Positions 10,002 to 20,781 of a DNA stretch of 64,000 nucleotides are shown here, in pieces. The position numbers were made by a program, and so were the translations under genes. Below the pieces are notes generated by a model. The model was not told the origin of the DNA, ran no database searches, and saw only the letters and a list, made by a program, of their open reading frames with translations. The stretch comes from Methylophilales bacterium. Lineage in GTDB: Bacteria; Pseudomonadota; Gammaproteobacteria; Burkholderiales; Methylophilaceae. The stretch is from positions 248,001-312,000 of the forward strand of contig CP081940.1 in assembly GCA_019823025.1 (NCBI GenBank), in the 5' to 3' direction. The stretch's first letter is position 1. Every line of letters starts with the position of its first letter.

Positions 10002-11276
10002 TTAAACTGCGCTGTTACTTTTCTTCTCTTCTGAGTATACGAAATAAGGTTTTGTTTTATCCTTAATTGATGCACTATCTATAACAACCGTTTTTAGGTT
10101 TCTTACGCCAGGTAACTCAAACATCACTTCTTTAAGTGACTCTTCCATAATAGACCTCAAACCTCTAGCCCCTGTTCTCCTGATGATTGCCTGTGAAGCA
10201 ATTTCATCAATTGCATCAGGTCTAAATTCAAGATCAACGCCCTCCATATGGAATAATTTTTTAAATTGTTTTGTTAATGCATTCTTAGGTTCTGTGAGAA
10301 TCTTAACAAGCGCCTCTTTATCAAGGGACTGAAGTGATGCTATCACTGGGAGACGACCAATAAATTCAGGAATTAAACCAAACTTTATAAGATCTTCAGG
10401 CTCAACATTGGCGATTATTTTTCCAATTTCTTTACTCTCATCCTCACCATGAACCTCTGCACCAAAACCTATGCTATTTTTTTCAGTTCTCTGTTGTATT
10501 ATTTTTTCCAGCCCATCAAAAGCCCCTCCACAAATAAACAAGATATTGGTTGTATCTAGCTGAACAAATTCTTGGTTAGGATGTTTTCTTCCACCTTGGG
10601 GTGGGATTGATGCAACTGTTCCCTCAATCAGCTTTAGTAAAGCTTGTTGTACACCCTCTCCAGACACATCTCTTGTAATCGATGGGTTTTCACTCTTTCT
10701 TGATATTTTGTCCACCTCATCTACATAGATGATTCCTTTTTGTGCCCTTTCGACATCGTAATCGCATTTCTGAAGAAGTTTTTGCATTACATTTTCCACA
10801 TCTTCTCCAACGTAACCAGCCTCAGTTAAAGTGGTGGCATCGGCCATCACAAAGGGGACATCAAGAAGCTCTGCAAGGGTCTGGGCTAAAAGAGTCTTCC
10901 CTGAACCAGTAGGTCCAATAAAAAGGACATTGCTCTTTGAAATAACGACAGGATCTTCGTTATCTTGACCTACTGAACTTAATCTTTTGTAATGATTATA
11001 AACGGCAACGGCTAAGCTTTTTTTGGCCTCATCTTGGCCTATGATATGTTCGCTTAGTTTGGAGAAAATTTCCTTAGGGGTGTATCGTTTTTTTTCTTTC
11101 TTACTTTTAATTGAATCAGCATCAATATCACTTTCTTCAACAATAATGTCGTTACAAAGATCAACACATTCGTCGCAGATAAAAACAGAAGGACCAGCAA
11201 TTAATTTTTTAACCTCTGTCTGATTTTTCCCACAGAATGAACATAACAATGTTTTTTCTTTAGAGTCTTCAGCCAT
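10002..11276 (-). CDS. clpX: ATP-dependent Clp protease ATP-binding subunit ClpX
   Basis: AAA+ unfoldase that feeds substrates to ClpP. The 424 residues begin with the zinc-binding domain (Cys12, Cys15, Cys34 and Cys37 in LCSFCG and FICDEC). Walker A GPTGSGKT is at 121-128 and Walker B is in [11 protein letters not shown]. The ClpP-contacting loop IGF is seen in [10 protein letters not shown]. Sensor and C-terminal features [13 protein letters not shown] are standard. It starts 7 bases after clpP, so the two should be co-transcribed. Confidence 0.97.
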   Translation of the reverse strand: MAEDSKEKTLLCSFCGKNQTEVKKLIAGPSVFICDECVDLCNDIIVEESDIDADSIKSKKEKKRYTPKEIFSKLSEHIIGQDEAKKSLAVAVYNHYKRLSSVGQDNEDPVVISKSNVLFIGPTGSGKTLLAQTLAELLDVPFVMADATTLTEAGYVGEDVENVMQKLLQKCDYDVERAQKGIIYVDEVDKISRKSENPSITRDVSGEGVQQALLKLIEGTVASIPPQGGRKHPNQEFVQLDTTNILFICGGAFDGLEKIIQQRTEKNSIGFGAEVHGEDESKEIGKIIANVEPEDLIKFGLIPEFIGRLPVIASLQSLDKEALVKILTEPKNALTKQFKKLFHMEGVDLEFRPDAIDEIASQAIIRRTGARGLRSIMEESLKEVMFELPGVRNLKTVVIDSASIKDKTKPYFVYSEEKKSNSAV

Positions 11277-11283
11277 TTTAATC

Positions 11284-11922
11284 TTATTTTAAATTTGACC
11301 TGCTATTAATAACCTTATCCACAATTCCATAGGCGACAGCATCCTCTGAGCTCATAAAATTATCTCGATCAGTATCTTCAGCTATTTTTTTAACGGATTG
11401 CTTTGTATGGTTAGCTAATATGTCATTGAGCTTAGATTTTAAATAAAGAATTTCTTTTGCGTGTATCTCAATATCAGATGCCTGACCTTGAAACCCTCCT
11501 AGGGGCTGATGAATCATTACACGAGAGTTAGTCAAACAAAATCTTTTATTTTTAGCACCTGCAGTAAGAAGTAACGCGCCCATACTAGCTGCTTGGCCAA
11601 TACATAGGGTGCTAACGTCAGGCTTTATAAATTGCATGGTGTCATAGATAGCCATCCCTGCAGTCACTGAACCACCTGGTGAATTAATATAAAGTGAAAT
11701 ATCTTTATCTGGGTTTTCTGCCTCTAAAAATAAAAGTTGAGCTACTACGACATTCGCCATAATGTCATCTATGGGGCCGACCAAAAAAATCACTCTCTCC
11801 TTGAGAAGTCGAGAATAAATATCATACGCTCTTTCACCACGGCCACTTTGCTCAACAACCATAGGTATATACCCAAGATTGTTTGCTGAAAACTTACTTA
11901 TTGAATCGGTAGTTTTAACCAT
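11284..11922 (-). CDS. clpP: ATP-dependent Clp protease proteolytic subunit ClpP
   Basis: Serine peptidase that forms the two-ring proteolytic chamber with ClpX. Taking the ATG at 11922 ([10 protein letters not shown]) gives 212 residues. A longer frame from 11949 would add nine residues, but it starts inside tig and has no family support. A GGAG ribosome site lies 10 bases before 11922. The triad is Ser113 in [11 protein letters not shown], His138 in [10 protein letters not shown] and Asp187 in TDRDNFM. The start overlaps the end of tig by 8 bases. Confidence 0.96.
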   Translation of the reverse strand: MVKTTDSISKFSANNLGYIPMVVEQSGRGERAYDIYSRLLKERVIFLVGPIDDIMANVVVAQLLFLEAENPDKDISLYINSPGGSVTAGMAIYDTMQFIKPDVSTLCIGQAASMGALLLTAGAKNKRFCLTNSRVMIHQPLGGFQGQASDIEIHAKEILYLKSKLNDILANHTKQSVKKIAEDTDRDNFMSSEDAVAYGIVDKVINSRSNLK

Positions 11923-13228
11923 TAGGTTGAATCTCCATAAGCTCATCAAGTGATAAGGTTTTCTTTGTTATCTTGCATTGTGAAGTAATCCAATCAACCA
12001 CGTTATCTTCAGTAGCTAGTGCTGCTGGCTCACTTAATCTTTGCTTGTCCTCATAAAACCATTTAACGGCTTTTTCAGGGTCATCATAATTTCCTGCAAA
12101 ACTTTTAACTTCTTCTTTAATTTGCTCTTCAGTTGCTTGAAGTTTATTCTTATCAACAACTTTAGCTAAAACTAATCGCAATGTAGTAGTCTCTTTTGCT
12201 CTACCTTCGAACATTTCAGGTTGAAAGTTAATATCTTTGGCATTACCACCTTGCCTTTCAATATTTTGTTGCATAGTCTGCATCATACGATTGATTTCCA
12301 TACTAACTAGGGACTTAGGAAGCTCTATTTTTGCATGCTTGACTAATTCAGCGAAGATTTGCCTCTTAAGTGCAGCTTTCTTTCTAACACTAACTTCATC
12401 AAGTAAAGAATTCTTAATTTCTGTATTCATCTGCTTGATATCACCCGACTCAACACCAAGGCTCTTTGCAAACTCTGCATCAATTTTTGGCAATATCGGC
12501 TCATCAACACTAACCATTTTTATGTGGTACTTGACGGCCTTGTTGGCAAGTTGAGCAGGCTCATGATCTTTCGGATAATTTACATCAAAATCTTTCTCTT
12601 CATTTTCCTTTAGCCCAATAATTTGTTGATCTATTTCTTTCACCCTTTTTGGGTCACCTAAAATAAATTCAATGTTTTCTTTTCCGGTATCCTCAATTTT
12701 TTCACCATCAATAAAAGATTCCATCTTAATGCTAACTTTGTCTCCCAACTTTGATGCTCTTTTTACAGATTTGAAAGTACTTCTTTGTTTGGCGATTGTG
12801 TCTATTGTTTTCTTAACATCCTTTTCATTTACATCAGCTTCATAATCAGTAACGCTGATTTTTTTCACATCGATGTCTTTCACTTCTGGAAATATCTCAA
12901 ATGTAGCAGTGAACTCGAAATCATCATCAATGTTTGAAAGAGGTTCATGCTGGATATCAGGCATGCCTGCAACCTGTATTTTGTTTTCTTCTATTACACT
13001 TCCAAATCTCTCTTCAATGGCTTTTGAATAAACTTCTGTTTTGATGTCAGGGCCATATTGTCTCTTAATGATGCTCAAGGGTACTTTTCCTGGCCTAAAC
13101 CCTTGGACACGCGCTGTTTTAGTAAGCTGCTGAAAACGTTGGTTTATTTGATCTTGTAAGGGAGCAACAGGCACCATGACCTTTACTCTTCTTTCAATAT
13201 TGCTTATTTTTTCTAATGCTTCTGCCAT
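11915..13228 (-). CDS. tig: Trigger factor
   Basis: Ribosome-bound chaperone with prolyl isomerase activity that meets nascent chains at the exit tunnel. The start is taken at 13228 ([17 protein letters not shown]). An upstream in-frame ATG at 13276 lies within tRNA-Leu and is rejected. The ribosome-docking signature [10 protein letters not shown] is at about residue 40, a central FKBP-like domain follows, and the C-terminal helical arms are long. At about 437 residues the length is normal. It heads the tig-clpP-clpX-lon operon and lies 18 bases downstream of tRNA-Leu. Confidence 0.95.
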   Translation of the reverse strand: MAEALEKISNIERRVKVMVPVAPLQDQINQRFQQLTKTARVQGFRPGKVPLSIIKRQYGPDIKTEVYSKAIEERFGSVIEENKIQVAGMPDIQHEPLSNIDDDFEFTATFEIFPEVKDIDVKKISVTDYEADVNEKDVKKTIDTIAKQRSTFKSVKRASKLGDKVSIKMESFIDGEKIEDTGKENIEFILGDPKRVKEIDQQIIGLKENEEKDFDVNYPKDHEPAQLANKAVKYHIKMVSVDEPILPKIDAEFAKSLGVESGDIKQMNTEIKNSLLDEVSVRKKAALKRQIFAELVKHAKIELPKSLVSMEINRMMQTMQQNIERQGGNAKDINFQPEMFEGRAKETTTLRLVLAKVVDKNKLQATEEQIKEEVKSFAGNYDDPEKAVKWFYEDKQRLSEPAALATEDNVVDWITSQCKITKKTLSLDELMEIQPNG

Positions 13229-13246
13229 TAAATAATTCCTAAAAAT

Positions 13247-13331
13247 TGGTGCGAAAGGAGAGACTCGAACTCTCACGCCTTGCGGCGCTGGTACCTAAAA
13301 CCAGTGCGTCTACCAATTCCGCCACTCTCGC
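13247..13331 (-). tRNA. tRNA-Leu (TAG)
   Basis: The minus strand begins GCGAGAGTGGCGGAATTGG. The anticodon loop within CTGGTTTTAGGTACCAG gives TAG. A long variable arm CGCCGCAAGGCG marks a class II tRNA, the T arm is GAGTTCGAGTCTC, and CCA is encoded. Length is 85 bases. It lies just upstream of tig on the same strand. Confidence 0.96.
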
Positions 13332-13351
13332 TTGTTCTAGTAAACGTACAA

Positions 13352-13373
13352 CTATAATAAGCGCGTATTATAG
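13352..13373. promoter_or_regulatory. Symmetric A/T inverted repeat upstream of tRNA-Leu
   Basis: CTATAATA and TATTATAG form a perfect 8-bp inverted repeat around AGCGCG. Read on the minus strand it holds a TATAAT-like -10 followed by a GC-rich discriminator (ACGCGC), as at stable-RNA promoters, so it is a candidate tRNA-Leu/tig promoter. No convincing -35 was found at 17 bases. It could equally be an operator. Confidence 0.4.
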
Positions 13374-13489
13374 CAGTTTAGTCAAAATTGGTACCGAAAA
13401 ATTCAATCTAAATTATTACTTGGTAGTTGATGATTAATTACATTAAAATTGCTAGATATTATTTCACAATCAAAATTAATTAAAAAAAA

Positions 13490-14902
13490 ATGAATATCGG
13501 GATTTCACCAATTTTAAAAAATTTATTAGTCCCATTTTTATTTTTTTTAACCTCATGCAGCTTTATCGACTATCAAGAAAAACCGCTTGATATCAACGAA
13601 GTCCACCAAAAAAATAAACAAGTAAACTTTAATGATTCAGACTTCATAGCCTACTTAGAAAAAAATAACTTCGATAAAGCAAATATTCCATTTAAGAGCT
13701 GGGGGATTGATGAGCTTTTAATTGCGCAAAAGTACTTTAACCCGCAGTTAAAGACAGCTGACTTAGAACTCAAATACATCGAAAGCAACGAAAAAATTGC
13801 CTCGCTTCGACCCCTATCCTCATTAGGAGCTAAGTATGAAAGAGGTGATGTTGGTGATCCAAGTGAAAACTTTTTCAAATTTGACTATACATTTACCTAC
13901 GAAACTGCCAACAAAAGACTAATTAGATATGAGCTCGCATTCAATGAAACTCAGTTGGCGCTTCTTGATAAAGAGTTAATACATTGGAAGTTACGAGGTA
14001 ATCTGATTGAAAGCCTTACTCAATACATAAATAATCAAAATTTAATTCAAATACTTAAAAATAAAATACGACTTCAGCAGTCCATCGTTTTCATGGTACA
14101 AAAAAGGCTTAATTTTGGCCTAGTTTCAAAAATAGATTTATCAAGAGAAAAAATAAAATTCAACTCTATAAAAAAAGAATTAATGAAACATCAAAATTTA
14201 CAACTAAACATTACAAAAAATATGGCCACGCTTGTTGGTTTTAGCCTTGAACAATTTAACCTGCTAGCTATAGATATTAAAAAAACAAAGAAGAAATTAA
14301 CCTCAAGTCTAACAGAGTATTTTGCAAATATTGACCAAACTAAAATGCATTCAACCGCCTTACTAAATAGGATAGATTTAAGACAAAAGCTGGCGAACTA
14401 CGCAATTGCTGAGGCTAATCTTAAGTTAGAAATTTCGAAGCAATATCCTGATATGACATTTACACCTGCCTATATTTACGACTTTGGTTATAATGTATGG
14501 GGGTTAGGTATCCAAACACTTTTAAAGACTCCCGAGAGAAATAAAGCTTTCATTGATCGTGCAACAATATTTCGAGAGTTAGAAGCAAGTAAGGTAGAAA
14601 ATTTTGAGCTCGAGGTTAACAATCAGGTAGAGGAACTATCTTTGTCCATACAAAAAAATAAAGAGCATGAATCGGTAGTCAAACAGTCTTTAGTCTCAAA
14701 AAACATACTAATCAATCAGCTACAAGAAAGATTCGATCAAGGACAAATTGATAGAATGGAACTTGAGAAAGAAATGTTTGCTTTACTTGATATTGATTTA
14801 GAACTTAATAGAGCGAACAACGCCTCAATTAAGTTAGGCCTTCTAGCCGAACGGGTTCTCCAGGATCAGATATTTCCAACTTCTATTTACTATGGCCCAT
14901 GA
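13490..14902 (+). CDS. Outer-membrane efflux lipoprotein (TolC/CusC family)
   Basis: Outer-membrane channel of a tripartite efflux pump, 470 residues. The N-terminal signal ends in a lipobox, FFLTSCSFIDY, so the mature protein should be lipidated. The body is alpha-helical with the internal repeat typical of the outer-membrane efflux family (LKYIESNEKIASLRP, and ANYAIAEANLKLEISKQYPD at about 305-325). It is divergent from typical CusC, so the assignment rests on the fold-like pattern and on the neighbours. It overlaps the next gene by 4 bases. Confidence 0.82.
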   Translation: MNIGISPILKNLLVPFLFFLTSCSFIDYQEKPLDINEVHQKNKQVNFNDSDFIAYLEKNNFDKANIPFKSWGIDELLIAQKYFNPQLKTADLELKYIESNEKIASLRPLSSLGAKYERGDVGDPSENFFKFDYTFTYETANKRLIRYELAFNETQLALLDKELIHWKLRGNLIESLTQYINNQNLIQILKNKIRLQQSIVFMVQKRLNFGLVSKIDLSREKIKFNSIKKELMKHQNLQLNITKNMATLVGFSLEQFNLLAIDIKKTKKKLTSSLTEYFANIDQTKMHSTALLNRIDLRQKLANYAIAEANLKLEISKQYPDMTFTPAYIYDFGYNVWGLGIQTLLKTPERNKAFIDRATIFRELEASKVENFELEVNNQVEELSLSIQKNKEHESVVKQSLVSKNILINQLQERFDQGQIDRMELEKEMFALLDIDLELNRANNASIKLGLLAERVLQDQIFPTSIYYGP

Positions 14903-15981
14903 AAAATAAAACAACAATTGTCATAGTTGCTCAAGTAATAATAATAATAATTCTAATCTGGGTAATAGTCTTATTGGGGAATAAAAATATTACCGGCATT
15001 CAATCCGATGAAGATGAAGCTGATGAAGAAATTATTATCGACTACACAACAGTTGTTGATGGTATCAAGCAGATTCAATTACCCACTTCCGTTGAAACAA
15101 ACAGCAACATTCAATACGAAAAAATAAAAAAAACCCAAATAAATCAAAAAAAACTTAACTATGGCATGGTTCAAAATTTGGGCCCATTAATTAGCAAAAG
15201 AACAAACCTTGCGAGGGTAAACCATCAAAGTAAAAAGGTAAGAAATAAAATTCGTATTCAAAAGAAACAATTAGAGGCCTTAAGGGCACTTAATGAAGAC
15301 AACAAAAATATTTCAGATCTTACAATCAGCAAAAAAGAAATCGAGATTAGTGATTTAGAAAATCAGTTAAATATATATATGAACGAAAAGACAGGCATTT
15401 TGAGCTCAATTAGGCAGGAGTGGGGTGATTTTTTTGTCAGAGCCACTAAAAATAAAAATGATCCATTAAACAAAATTTTAAAAAATAAGAACCAATTGAT
15501 TAGTTTGTCTATTACCCAGAGCAATCGTGAAGAATTACCGCCTCAAAAAATTGTGATAATGCCTTCTATATCGAGCGCACCAGAGATTAAAGGAGAATTT
15601 CTTTCATCTGCCCCGATGGTAAATCCATCAATCGTAGGCAAAAATTTTTTCTACGTTACAGACAACAATAAATTGAAAATTGGTGAAAGGATATCTGCTT
15701 ATGTATCACAACCTAATAATCAAAAAAATTATCTTCTCGTACCAAACTCCTCGGTGGTATGGAGTAATGGGCAACCATGGGCATATATCCGAATTAAATC
15801 AAATGGTAATTTTGAAAGACGTTCACTCCAAGGTATGCGCGAGGCTGAGAATGGCTCCGAGAATGGATGGATTGTCCCAAAAGGAAAAATTAACGTTGAT
15901 GATGAAATAGTAACGAATGGTGCACAATTACTTCTTTCAGAAGAGTTTAAGTATCAGATTAAAAACGAAAACGAGGATTAG
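14899..15981 (+). CDS. Efflux periplasmic adaptor (membrane fusion protein)
   Basis: Probable periplasmic adaptor linking the RND pump to the outer-membrane channel. The 360-residue product has a single N-terminal membrane segment, TIVIVAQVIIIIILIWVIVL, followed by an acidic stretch, a helical hairpin region (about 100-160, rich in Lys and Gln), and a C-terminal beta region with YLLVPNSSVVWSNGQPWAYI and KINVDDEIVTNGAQLLLSEE. That last segment matches the end of CusB/CzcB-type adaptors. Overall divergence is high, so metal binding was not judged. Confidence 0.75.
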   Translation: MKNKTTIVIVAQVIIIIILIWVIVLLGNKNITGIQSDEDEADEEIIIDYTTVVDGIKQIQLPTSVETNSNIQYEKIKKTQINQKKLNYGMVQNLGPLISKRTNLARVNHQSKKVRNKIRIQKKQLEALRALNEDNKNISDLTISKKEIEISDLENQLNIYMNEKTGILSSIRQEWGDFFVRATKNKNDPLNKILKNKNQLISLSITQSNREELPPQKIVIMPSISSAPEIKGEFLSSAPMVNPSIVGKNFFYVTDNNKLKIGERISAYVSQPNNQKNYLLVPNSSVVWSNGQPWAYIRIKSNGNFERRSLQGMREAENGSENGWIVPKGKINVDDEIVTNGAQLLLSEEFKYQIKNENED

Positions 15982-15989
15982 GTCGTAAG

Positions 15990-18900
15990 ATGGGATCAAT
16001 TATTCGTTTTTCTATACGTCATCCTGGCGTCATAATTGGTCTAGCTTTCATTATCATAGCCTATGGTATTCATCAGATAAAACAAAGTCCACTGAATGTT
16101 TTTCCAGAATTCTCCCCTACTCAAGTAATTATTCAAACAGAGGCCCCTGGATTCTCATCTAATTTAGTTGAGACGCTTGTATCTAAGCCAATTGAACAAG
16201 CTATATCAGGAACGATTGGTATTAAACAAACCCGATCACAATCTATTCCTGGACTCTCTGTTGTGACGGTCATCTTTGATGAAAGTACCGATATTCATAA
16301 AAATAGACAAGCTGTCTCGGAAAGCCTTTCAAAACTGATCAGATCAATGCCCAACGGCGTTATTCCAACTATTGCCCCCCTCACCTCATCAGCCTCAAGC
16401 GTTCTTGGTATAGGTATTTATTCAAACGATAAAACATTGACAGAGCTGCGAACGGTTGCTGAAACACTCATAATACCTCAACTTATGTCAGTTTCTGGGG
16501 TTGCCGATGTAAATCGGTTCGGTGGAAAAGTGAAACAAATTCATATAGAAATAATCCCTAAAAAACTCTATCAATATAATATTTCCATAGGTGAAATTCT
16601 TAAAGCTGTCGAAAATTCCACACTTGTTGTAGGTGGAGGATTTATCGAAAATGCTAATCAAAGATTAATTATAAACACTGAAGGACAGTCAAAGACGCTG
16701 GGTGAAATTGAAATCGCTCCAATTAAAACTATTAATAATAGTGTCATTAAGATAAGGGATGTTGCAGTTGTTAAGGAAAGCTTTGAGCCATCCATAAGTG
16801 CGGCATCAATCAATGGGAATCCCGGCGTTTATTTATCAGTTCAAGGTCAATTAAATGCTGATACTTATAAATTAACTCAAGAACTAGAAAGCGCTCTAAC
16901 ACTAATTGAGCCTTTACTTAAAGACCAAAATATCGAAATTATTCCTGATTTATTTAAACCTTCCAACTTTATTGATGCCTCGATAAAAGGCTTGAGGATT
17001 GATATTATTATTGGGGCTTTTTTTGTAATTTCTATCCTATACCTTTTTCTGTTTAACCTAAAAACAGCATTTATCTCGGCTGTTGCTATACCACTATCAC
17101 TTTTATCGGCAATCTCGGTCATGAGTTATTTTGAATTTGGTCTCAACGTTATGGTCATCAGCGGCCTGGCAATAGCATTGGGTGAAGTCGTGGATGATGC
17201 AATTATTGATGTGGAGAATATTTTTAGGAGAATGCGACAAAATAAAGAAAAAAAACAACCCCTCCCCCTCTATCAGGTTGTTTTTAACTCTTCAATGGAG
17301 GTAAGAAAATCAGTTGTTTTTGCAACCGTTATTATTGTTCTTGTTTTTGTTCCATTATTATCGCTATCAGGCGTAGCAGGAAAGCTTTTTGGTCCGCTGG
17401 CAATTGCATATATTTCATCAATTACAGCCTCTCTTTTTGTTGCCCTAACCATCACGCCTGCATTGTGTTATTTGATGATTGGTTATTCGGACATAAGGAC
17501 TGAAGATTCACCTGTTGTTAAGTTTTTAAAGGGTAAATATGAAACCATTCTATTGCTAATCGAAAAGCAGTCTAAGTTAATTATTATTTCATCTCTATTA
17601 GTTATTGCCATTGGCTTATCATTTTTACCGTTTCTCAAGACACAATTCATTCCTCCCCTGCACGAAGGCCATTTCATAATGCATATGACCTCATTTCCTG
17701 GCACTTCTGAAAAGGAATCAATACGCGTTGGTAATCTAGTAACAAAAAAATTGGAATCTATTCAGGGCATAAAATCGATTGCACAATGGGTTGGTCGCTC
17801 TCCCTTGGGTGCCGATACATTTGGAACGCATTACAGTGAATTTGAAATTGAATTAGATGAGGGCTTAGGCGGTCCCGAACAAGATCATATTTTAGAGAAA
17901 ATAAAATCATTACTTCATGGAGGCGAGGATCAAGAGCTTGATGCAGGTTTTGTGGGAGTAAATTTTGCTATTAACACCTTTCTTACGGAAAGAATTGAGG
18001 AGACCATTTCTGGATATAATGCATCCGTAGTAATAAACCTATTTGGAGATAATTTAGATTTAATTGACAGGGACGCCGCATTAATAAGTTCAACATTAAA
18101 TTCTATTGATGGAATCAGAGACATCACCCTCCAATCACCACCAGGATCACCAGAAGTCTTTATAAAACTTAGATCACAGAAGATGAGCTCACTTGGAATA
18201 AATAAGGCAGATGTCTTAAAGTTTATCAGAGCGGCTTATGATAACTATCCCGTCACAAAAATTTATAATGGCATTATCCCCACAACAATTGCTGTCACGC
18301 TTAATAAGGAATCGAGAGATGACATTCTTGATATTAGGGAATTACCAATCATGAATGCTCAAAATCAAATAATAAAACTATCTGAAATTGCTGATATATC
18401 TCAAAAAAATGGCCGCTCAAAAATTCTGCACCAAAATGGTAAAAGAGTACAAACGGTAACTGCAAATATAGGTGATGTTGATATTGATATATTTACTGAA
18501 AACCTGCATAAAAAATTAAAAGAATTAACACTCAATACAGGCAATTACTATGAAATTACAGGATCTGCACAAGAAAATATGCAGGCAAGAAATGAGCTTA
18601 TTACACAGTCTCTTCTGGCTGGAGGTGCAGTTCTGCTTTTACTTTATATTGCTTTTGGTTCTTTCACTAACTTATGTCTAACAGTTTTAAATCTTCCTTT
18701 TGCGTTAATTGGTGGTGTTTTAGCTGCCTCTTTTACAGGAGGATGGATTTCCATTGGGTCTCTTGTTGGGTTTGTAACATTATTTGGAATCACCCTAAGA
18801 AATACAATTATGTTGATATCTCATTACCAATTCTTGATTAATGAGGAGAATTGTACCTGGAATCTGGAGACATCTATAAGAGGAGCAAAGGAAAGACTAC

Positions 18901-19103
18901 CATCTATATTAATGACAGCGCTTGTTGCGGGTTTAGCATTAACTCCCATCGCATTTGGTTCTGATCAACCAGGAAAGGAAATTGAGGGGCCAATGGCCAT
19001 GATAATTATAGGGGGCTTATTTACCTCAACTATCCTTAATCTTCTAATACTCCCAACCATACTCTTAAATTATGGCTCATTTAAAAAATTAATTCAGAGA
19101 TAG
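15990..19103 (+). CDS. Heavy-metal-type RND efflux transporter (CusA/CzcA family)
   Basis: Proton-driven inner-membrane pump, 1037 residues with the twelve-helix, two-porter-domain RND layout. The N-terminus SIIRFSIRHPGVIIGLAFII and the segment LVSKPIEQAISGTIGIKQTR fit the heavy-metal efflux family. The helix 4 motif GEVVDDAIIDVENI retains the key Asp and Glu, while the first Asp of CzcA (in AIDFG) is Ala here, as in CusA. That favours monovalent copper or silver export, or another substrate, but it does not prove it. The 3' end overlaps the convergent phhB by 15 bases. Confidence 0.88.
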   Translation: MGSIIRFSIRHPGVIIGLAFIIIAYGIHQIKQSPLNVFPEFSPTQVIIQTEAPGFSSNLVETLVSKPIEQAISGTIGIKQTRSQSIPGLSVVTVIFDESTDIHKNRQAVSESLSKLIRSMPNGVIPTIAPLTSSASSVLGIGIYSNDKTLTELRTVAETLIIPQLMSVSGVADVNRFGGKVKQIHIEIIPKKLYQYNISIGEILKAVENSTLVVGGGFIENANQRLIINTEGQSKTLGEIEIAPIKTINNSVIKIRDVAVVKESFEPSISAASINGNPGVYLSVQGQLNADTYKLTQELESALTLIEPLLKDQNIEIIPDLFKPSNFIDASIKGLRIDIIIGAFFVISILYLFLFNLKTAFISAVAIPLSLLSAISVMSYFEFGLNVMVISGLAIALGEVVDDAIIDVENIFRRMRQNKEKKQPLPLYQVVFNSSMEVRKSVVFATVIIVLVFVPLLSLSGVAGKLFGPLAIAYISSITASLFVALTITPALCYLMIGYSDIRTEDSPVVKFLKGKYETILLLIEKQSKLIIISSLLVIAIGLSFLPFLKTQFIPPLHEGHFIMHMTSFPGTSEKESIRVGNLVTKKLESIQGIKSIAQWVGRSPLGADTFGTHYSEFEIELDEGLGGPEQDHILEKIKSLLHGGEDQELDAGFVGVNFAINTFLTERIEETISGYNASVVINLFGDNLDLIDRDAALISSTLNSIDGIRDITLQSPPGSPEVFIKLRSQKMSSLGINKADVLKFIRAAYDNYPVTKIYNGIIPTTIAVTLNKESRDDILDIRELPIMNAQNQIIKLSEIADISQKNGRSKILHQNGKRVQTVTANIGDVDIDIFTENLHKKLKELTLNTGNYYEITGSAQENMQARNELITQSLLAGGAVLLLLYIAFGSFTNLCLTVLNLPFALIGGVLAASFTGGWISIGSLVGFVTLFGITLRNTIMLISHYQFLINEENCTWNLETSIRGAKERLPSILMTALVAGLALTPIAFGSDQPGKEIEGPMAMIIIGGLFTSTILNLLILPTILLNYGSFKKLIQR

Positions 19104-19379
19104 AATTAAGTTTTCAATCTTATTGGCCAGATCAATATCTTTATCTGTAATTGCATTTTTATCATGTGTTAAGAGCTTAACTGAAATGCCTTTGTATCCA
19201 ATCTCCATATCTGGATGATGGTTGGCATCTTCCGCAAGACTCCATATATCGTTAACCACTCCCCCTAAGTCGGTCGAAATATCTCTTGATATCCAGCGAT
19301 GAATTCCATCATCTGACAATGTCCAATTTAAGAGCTCCTCTTTGAATTTTTTTTCTATCTCACCTGAAATTTCAATCAT
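19089..19379 (-). CDS. phhB: Pterin-4-alpha-carbinolamine dehydratase
   Basis: Small enzyme of 96 residues that dehydrates 4a-hydroxytetrahydropterin, recycling the cofactor of aromatic amino acid hydroxylases. The family signature is in LAEDANHHPDMEIGY, with the adjacent histidines HH. The end THDKNAITDKDIDLANKIE is also typical. The start overlaps the end of pabB by 8 bases, so the two are probably translated together. No phenylalanine hydroxylase is nearby, so its role here may be in pterin or molybdopterin metabolism instead. Confidence 0.9.
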   Translation of the reverse strand: MIEISGEIEKKFKEELLNWTLSDDGIHRWISRDISTDLGGVVNDIWSLAEDANHHPDMEIGYKGISVKLLTHDKNAITDKDIDLANKIENLILSLN

Positions 19380-20739
19380 CTTGTTCCCCTTTAAAAAAAT
19401 TAATGGTTTTTTTTATATTCTTGACCTTATCTTCAATTTCTTGATATTCATCATGATCATTTGATGCAATTGTGAGTGCGCCTCCAGAATAAAAATATAA
19501 CTCATCTTCTTTGCGAAATAAGCTCCTAATTGCAATATTACTGTCCATAGATCGATTAAAGCTAAAATAAACCACAGAGCCACAATAAAGCTCTCTGTTG
19601 TGTTCTTCGAGTTCATCTATAATTTCCATCGCTCTTATTTTTGGTGCCCCTGTAATTGAGCCACCTGGAAAAGAACTTGAAAAAAGTTTAATCATACTTG
19701 AATCAGTTTTAAGCTTACCCGAAATAGTGCTTACCAAATGATGGACATTTGGATAGGATTCTAATTCAAACAATTCCTTCACCTTAATCGACCCGATATC
19801 GCAATCTTTACTTAGATCATTCCTTAAGAGATCAACTATCATTAAATTTTCTGATTGATCTTTGATTGATTTCTTCAGTGCTTCAGCATTTTTTTTATCC
19901 TGGTAAGGATCTTTATCTCTTCTTTTTGTGCCCTTTATTGGTCTAGTGACAACATCATCATCTCTGACTTGGATAAATCTCTCTGGTGAGCCTGATAAGA
20001 TCTCAAAGTCCGTAAAATCTAAAAAAGCCATATATCTTGATTTATTTAAGTTTCTGAAAATCTTATAAAATTGCCAACTATCCCCATCAACTTTTGCTTT
20101 ATATTGTTTAGATAAGTTGATTTGGTAACAATCGCCCTCTTTTAAAAACTCCATCACAGAGTCAAATTTTTTACGATAAGCTTCGAAAGATAAATTATCA
20201 TCAATAATACCTGTTACTTTAAAGTCATTTCTGTTATTAGTTTTAAGCGAACTAAATAATTTAATATAAGTAGGCCAATTTTTACTTGTATCTTTATCAG
20301 CGTTTGTTGTCACTAAATATGCCTCTTGAAGAAAGTGATCAATTACTAACCCCCAGTCATAAATTCCCATTGCGAATTTAGGTAACACAGAATTATTTTT
20401 CGCCTCAGCCATCAACTCATAGGAGCAATAACCTATTGCGCCACCAATAAATGGTATTTCTGAATGTGGTGTTGCGAATTGATTGATATATTCTTCAACT
20501 ATCTTTAAGCCATCTTCCTCTGAGGTATAACTCTTATTTTTTTCTTGAATATTAATATGATTAGAATCTGAACTAATTTTTACGAATGGGTCCGCTGAAA
20601 TTATGTCATAACGTGCGTATGGGCTTTTTTCCCGGTCTGCTTGGTAGCAACTATCAAAAAAAACAGGCCAGTCTAGGTGTCTAATTTGTTCGTAATAAGC
20701 AGTTGTATCTAGATTGTAAGGAATTTTTTTGATGTTCAT
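19372..20739 (-). CDS. pabB: Aminodeoxychorismate synthase component I
   Basis: Converts chorismate with ammonia to aminodeoxychorismate, the first step of p-aminobenzoate synthesis for folate. The 455 residues hold the chorismate-binding domain with GSPERFIQV, DLLRNDLSKDCDIGSI, FPGGSITGAPKIRAMEIID and LYCGSVVYFSF. The PIKGT motif, with Lys where anthranilate synthase has Ala (PIAGT), supports PabB over TrpE. It lies downstream of hxlB, separated by a terminator, and runs into phhB. Confidence 0.92.
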   Translation of the reverse strand: MNIKKIPYNLDTTAYYEQIRHLDWPVFFDSCYQADREKSPYARYDIISADPFVKISSDSNHINIQEKNKSYTSEEDGLKIVEEYINQFATPHSEIPFIGGAIGYCSYELMAEAKNNSVLPKFAMGIYDWGLVIDHFLQEAYLVTTNADKDTSKNWPTYIKLFSSLKTNNRNDFKVTGIIDDNLSFEAYRKKFDSVMEFLKEGDCYQINLSKQYKAKVDGDSWQFYKIFRNLNKSRYMAFLDFTDFEILSGSPERFIQVRDDDVVTRPIKGTKRRDKDPYQDKKNAEALKKSIKDQSENLMIVDLLRNDLSKDCDIGSIKVKELFELESYPNVHHLVSTISGKLKTDSSMIKLFSSSFPGGSITGAPKIRAMEIIDELEEHNRELYCGSVVYFSFNRSMDSNIAIRSLFRKEDELYFYSGGALTIASNDHDEYQEIEDKVKNIKKTINFFKGEQDD

Positions 20740-20781
20740 AAAAATTATTATCCAGCAAAAATCATTTTATGTATAAGAAAA

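Noticed and set aside
12237..12554. 105-residue plus-strand frame
   Set aside because: It is antisense to tig; its composition mirrors the tig codons and no start signal is seen.
13229..13437. N-terminal extension of trigger factor to 13276 and a plus-strand frame at 13246-13437
   Set aside because: Both cover tRNA-Leu; the trigger factor family start is at 13228.
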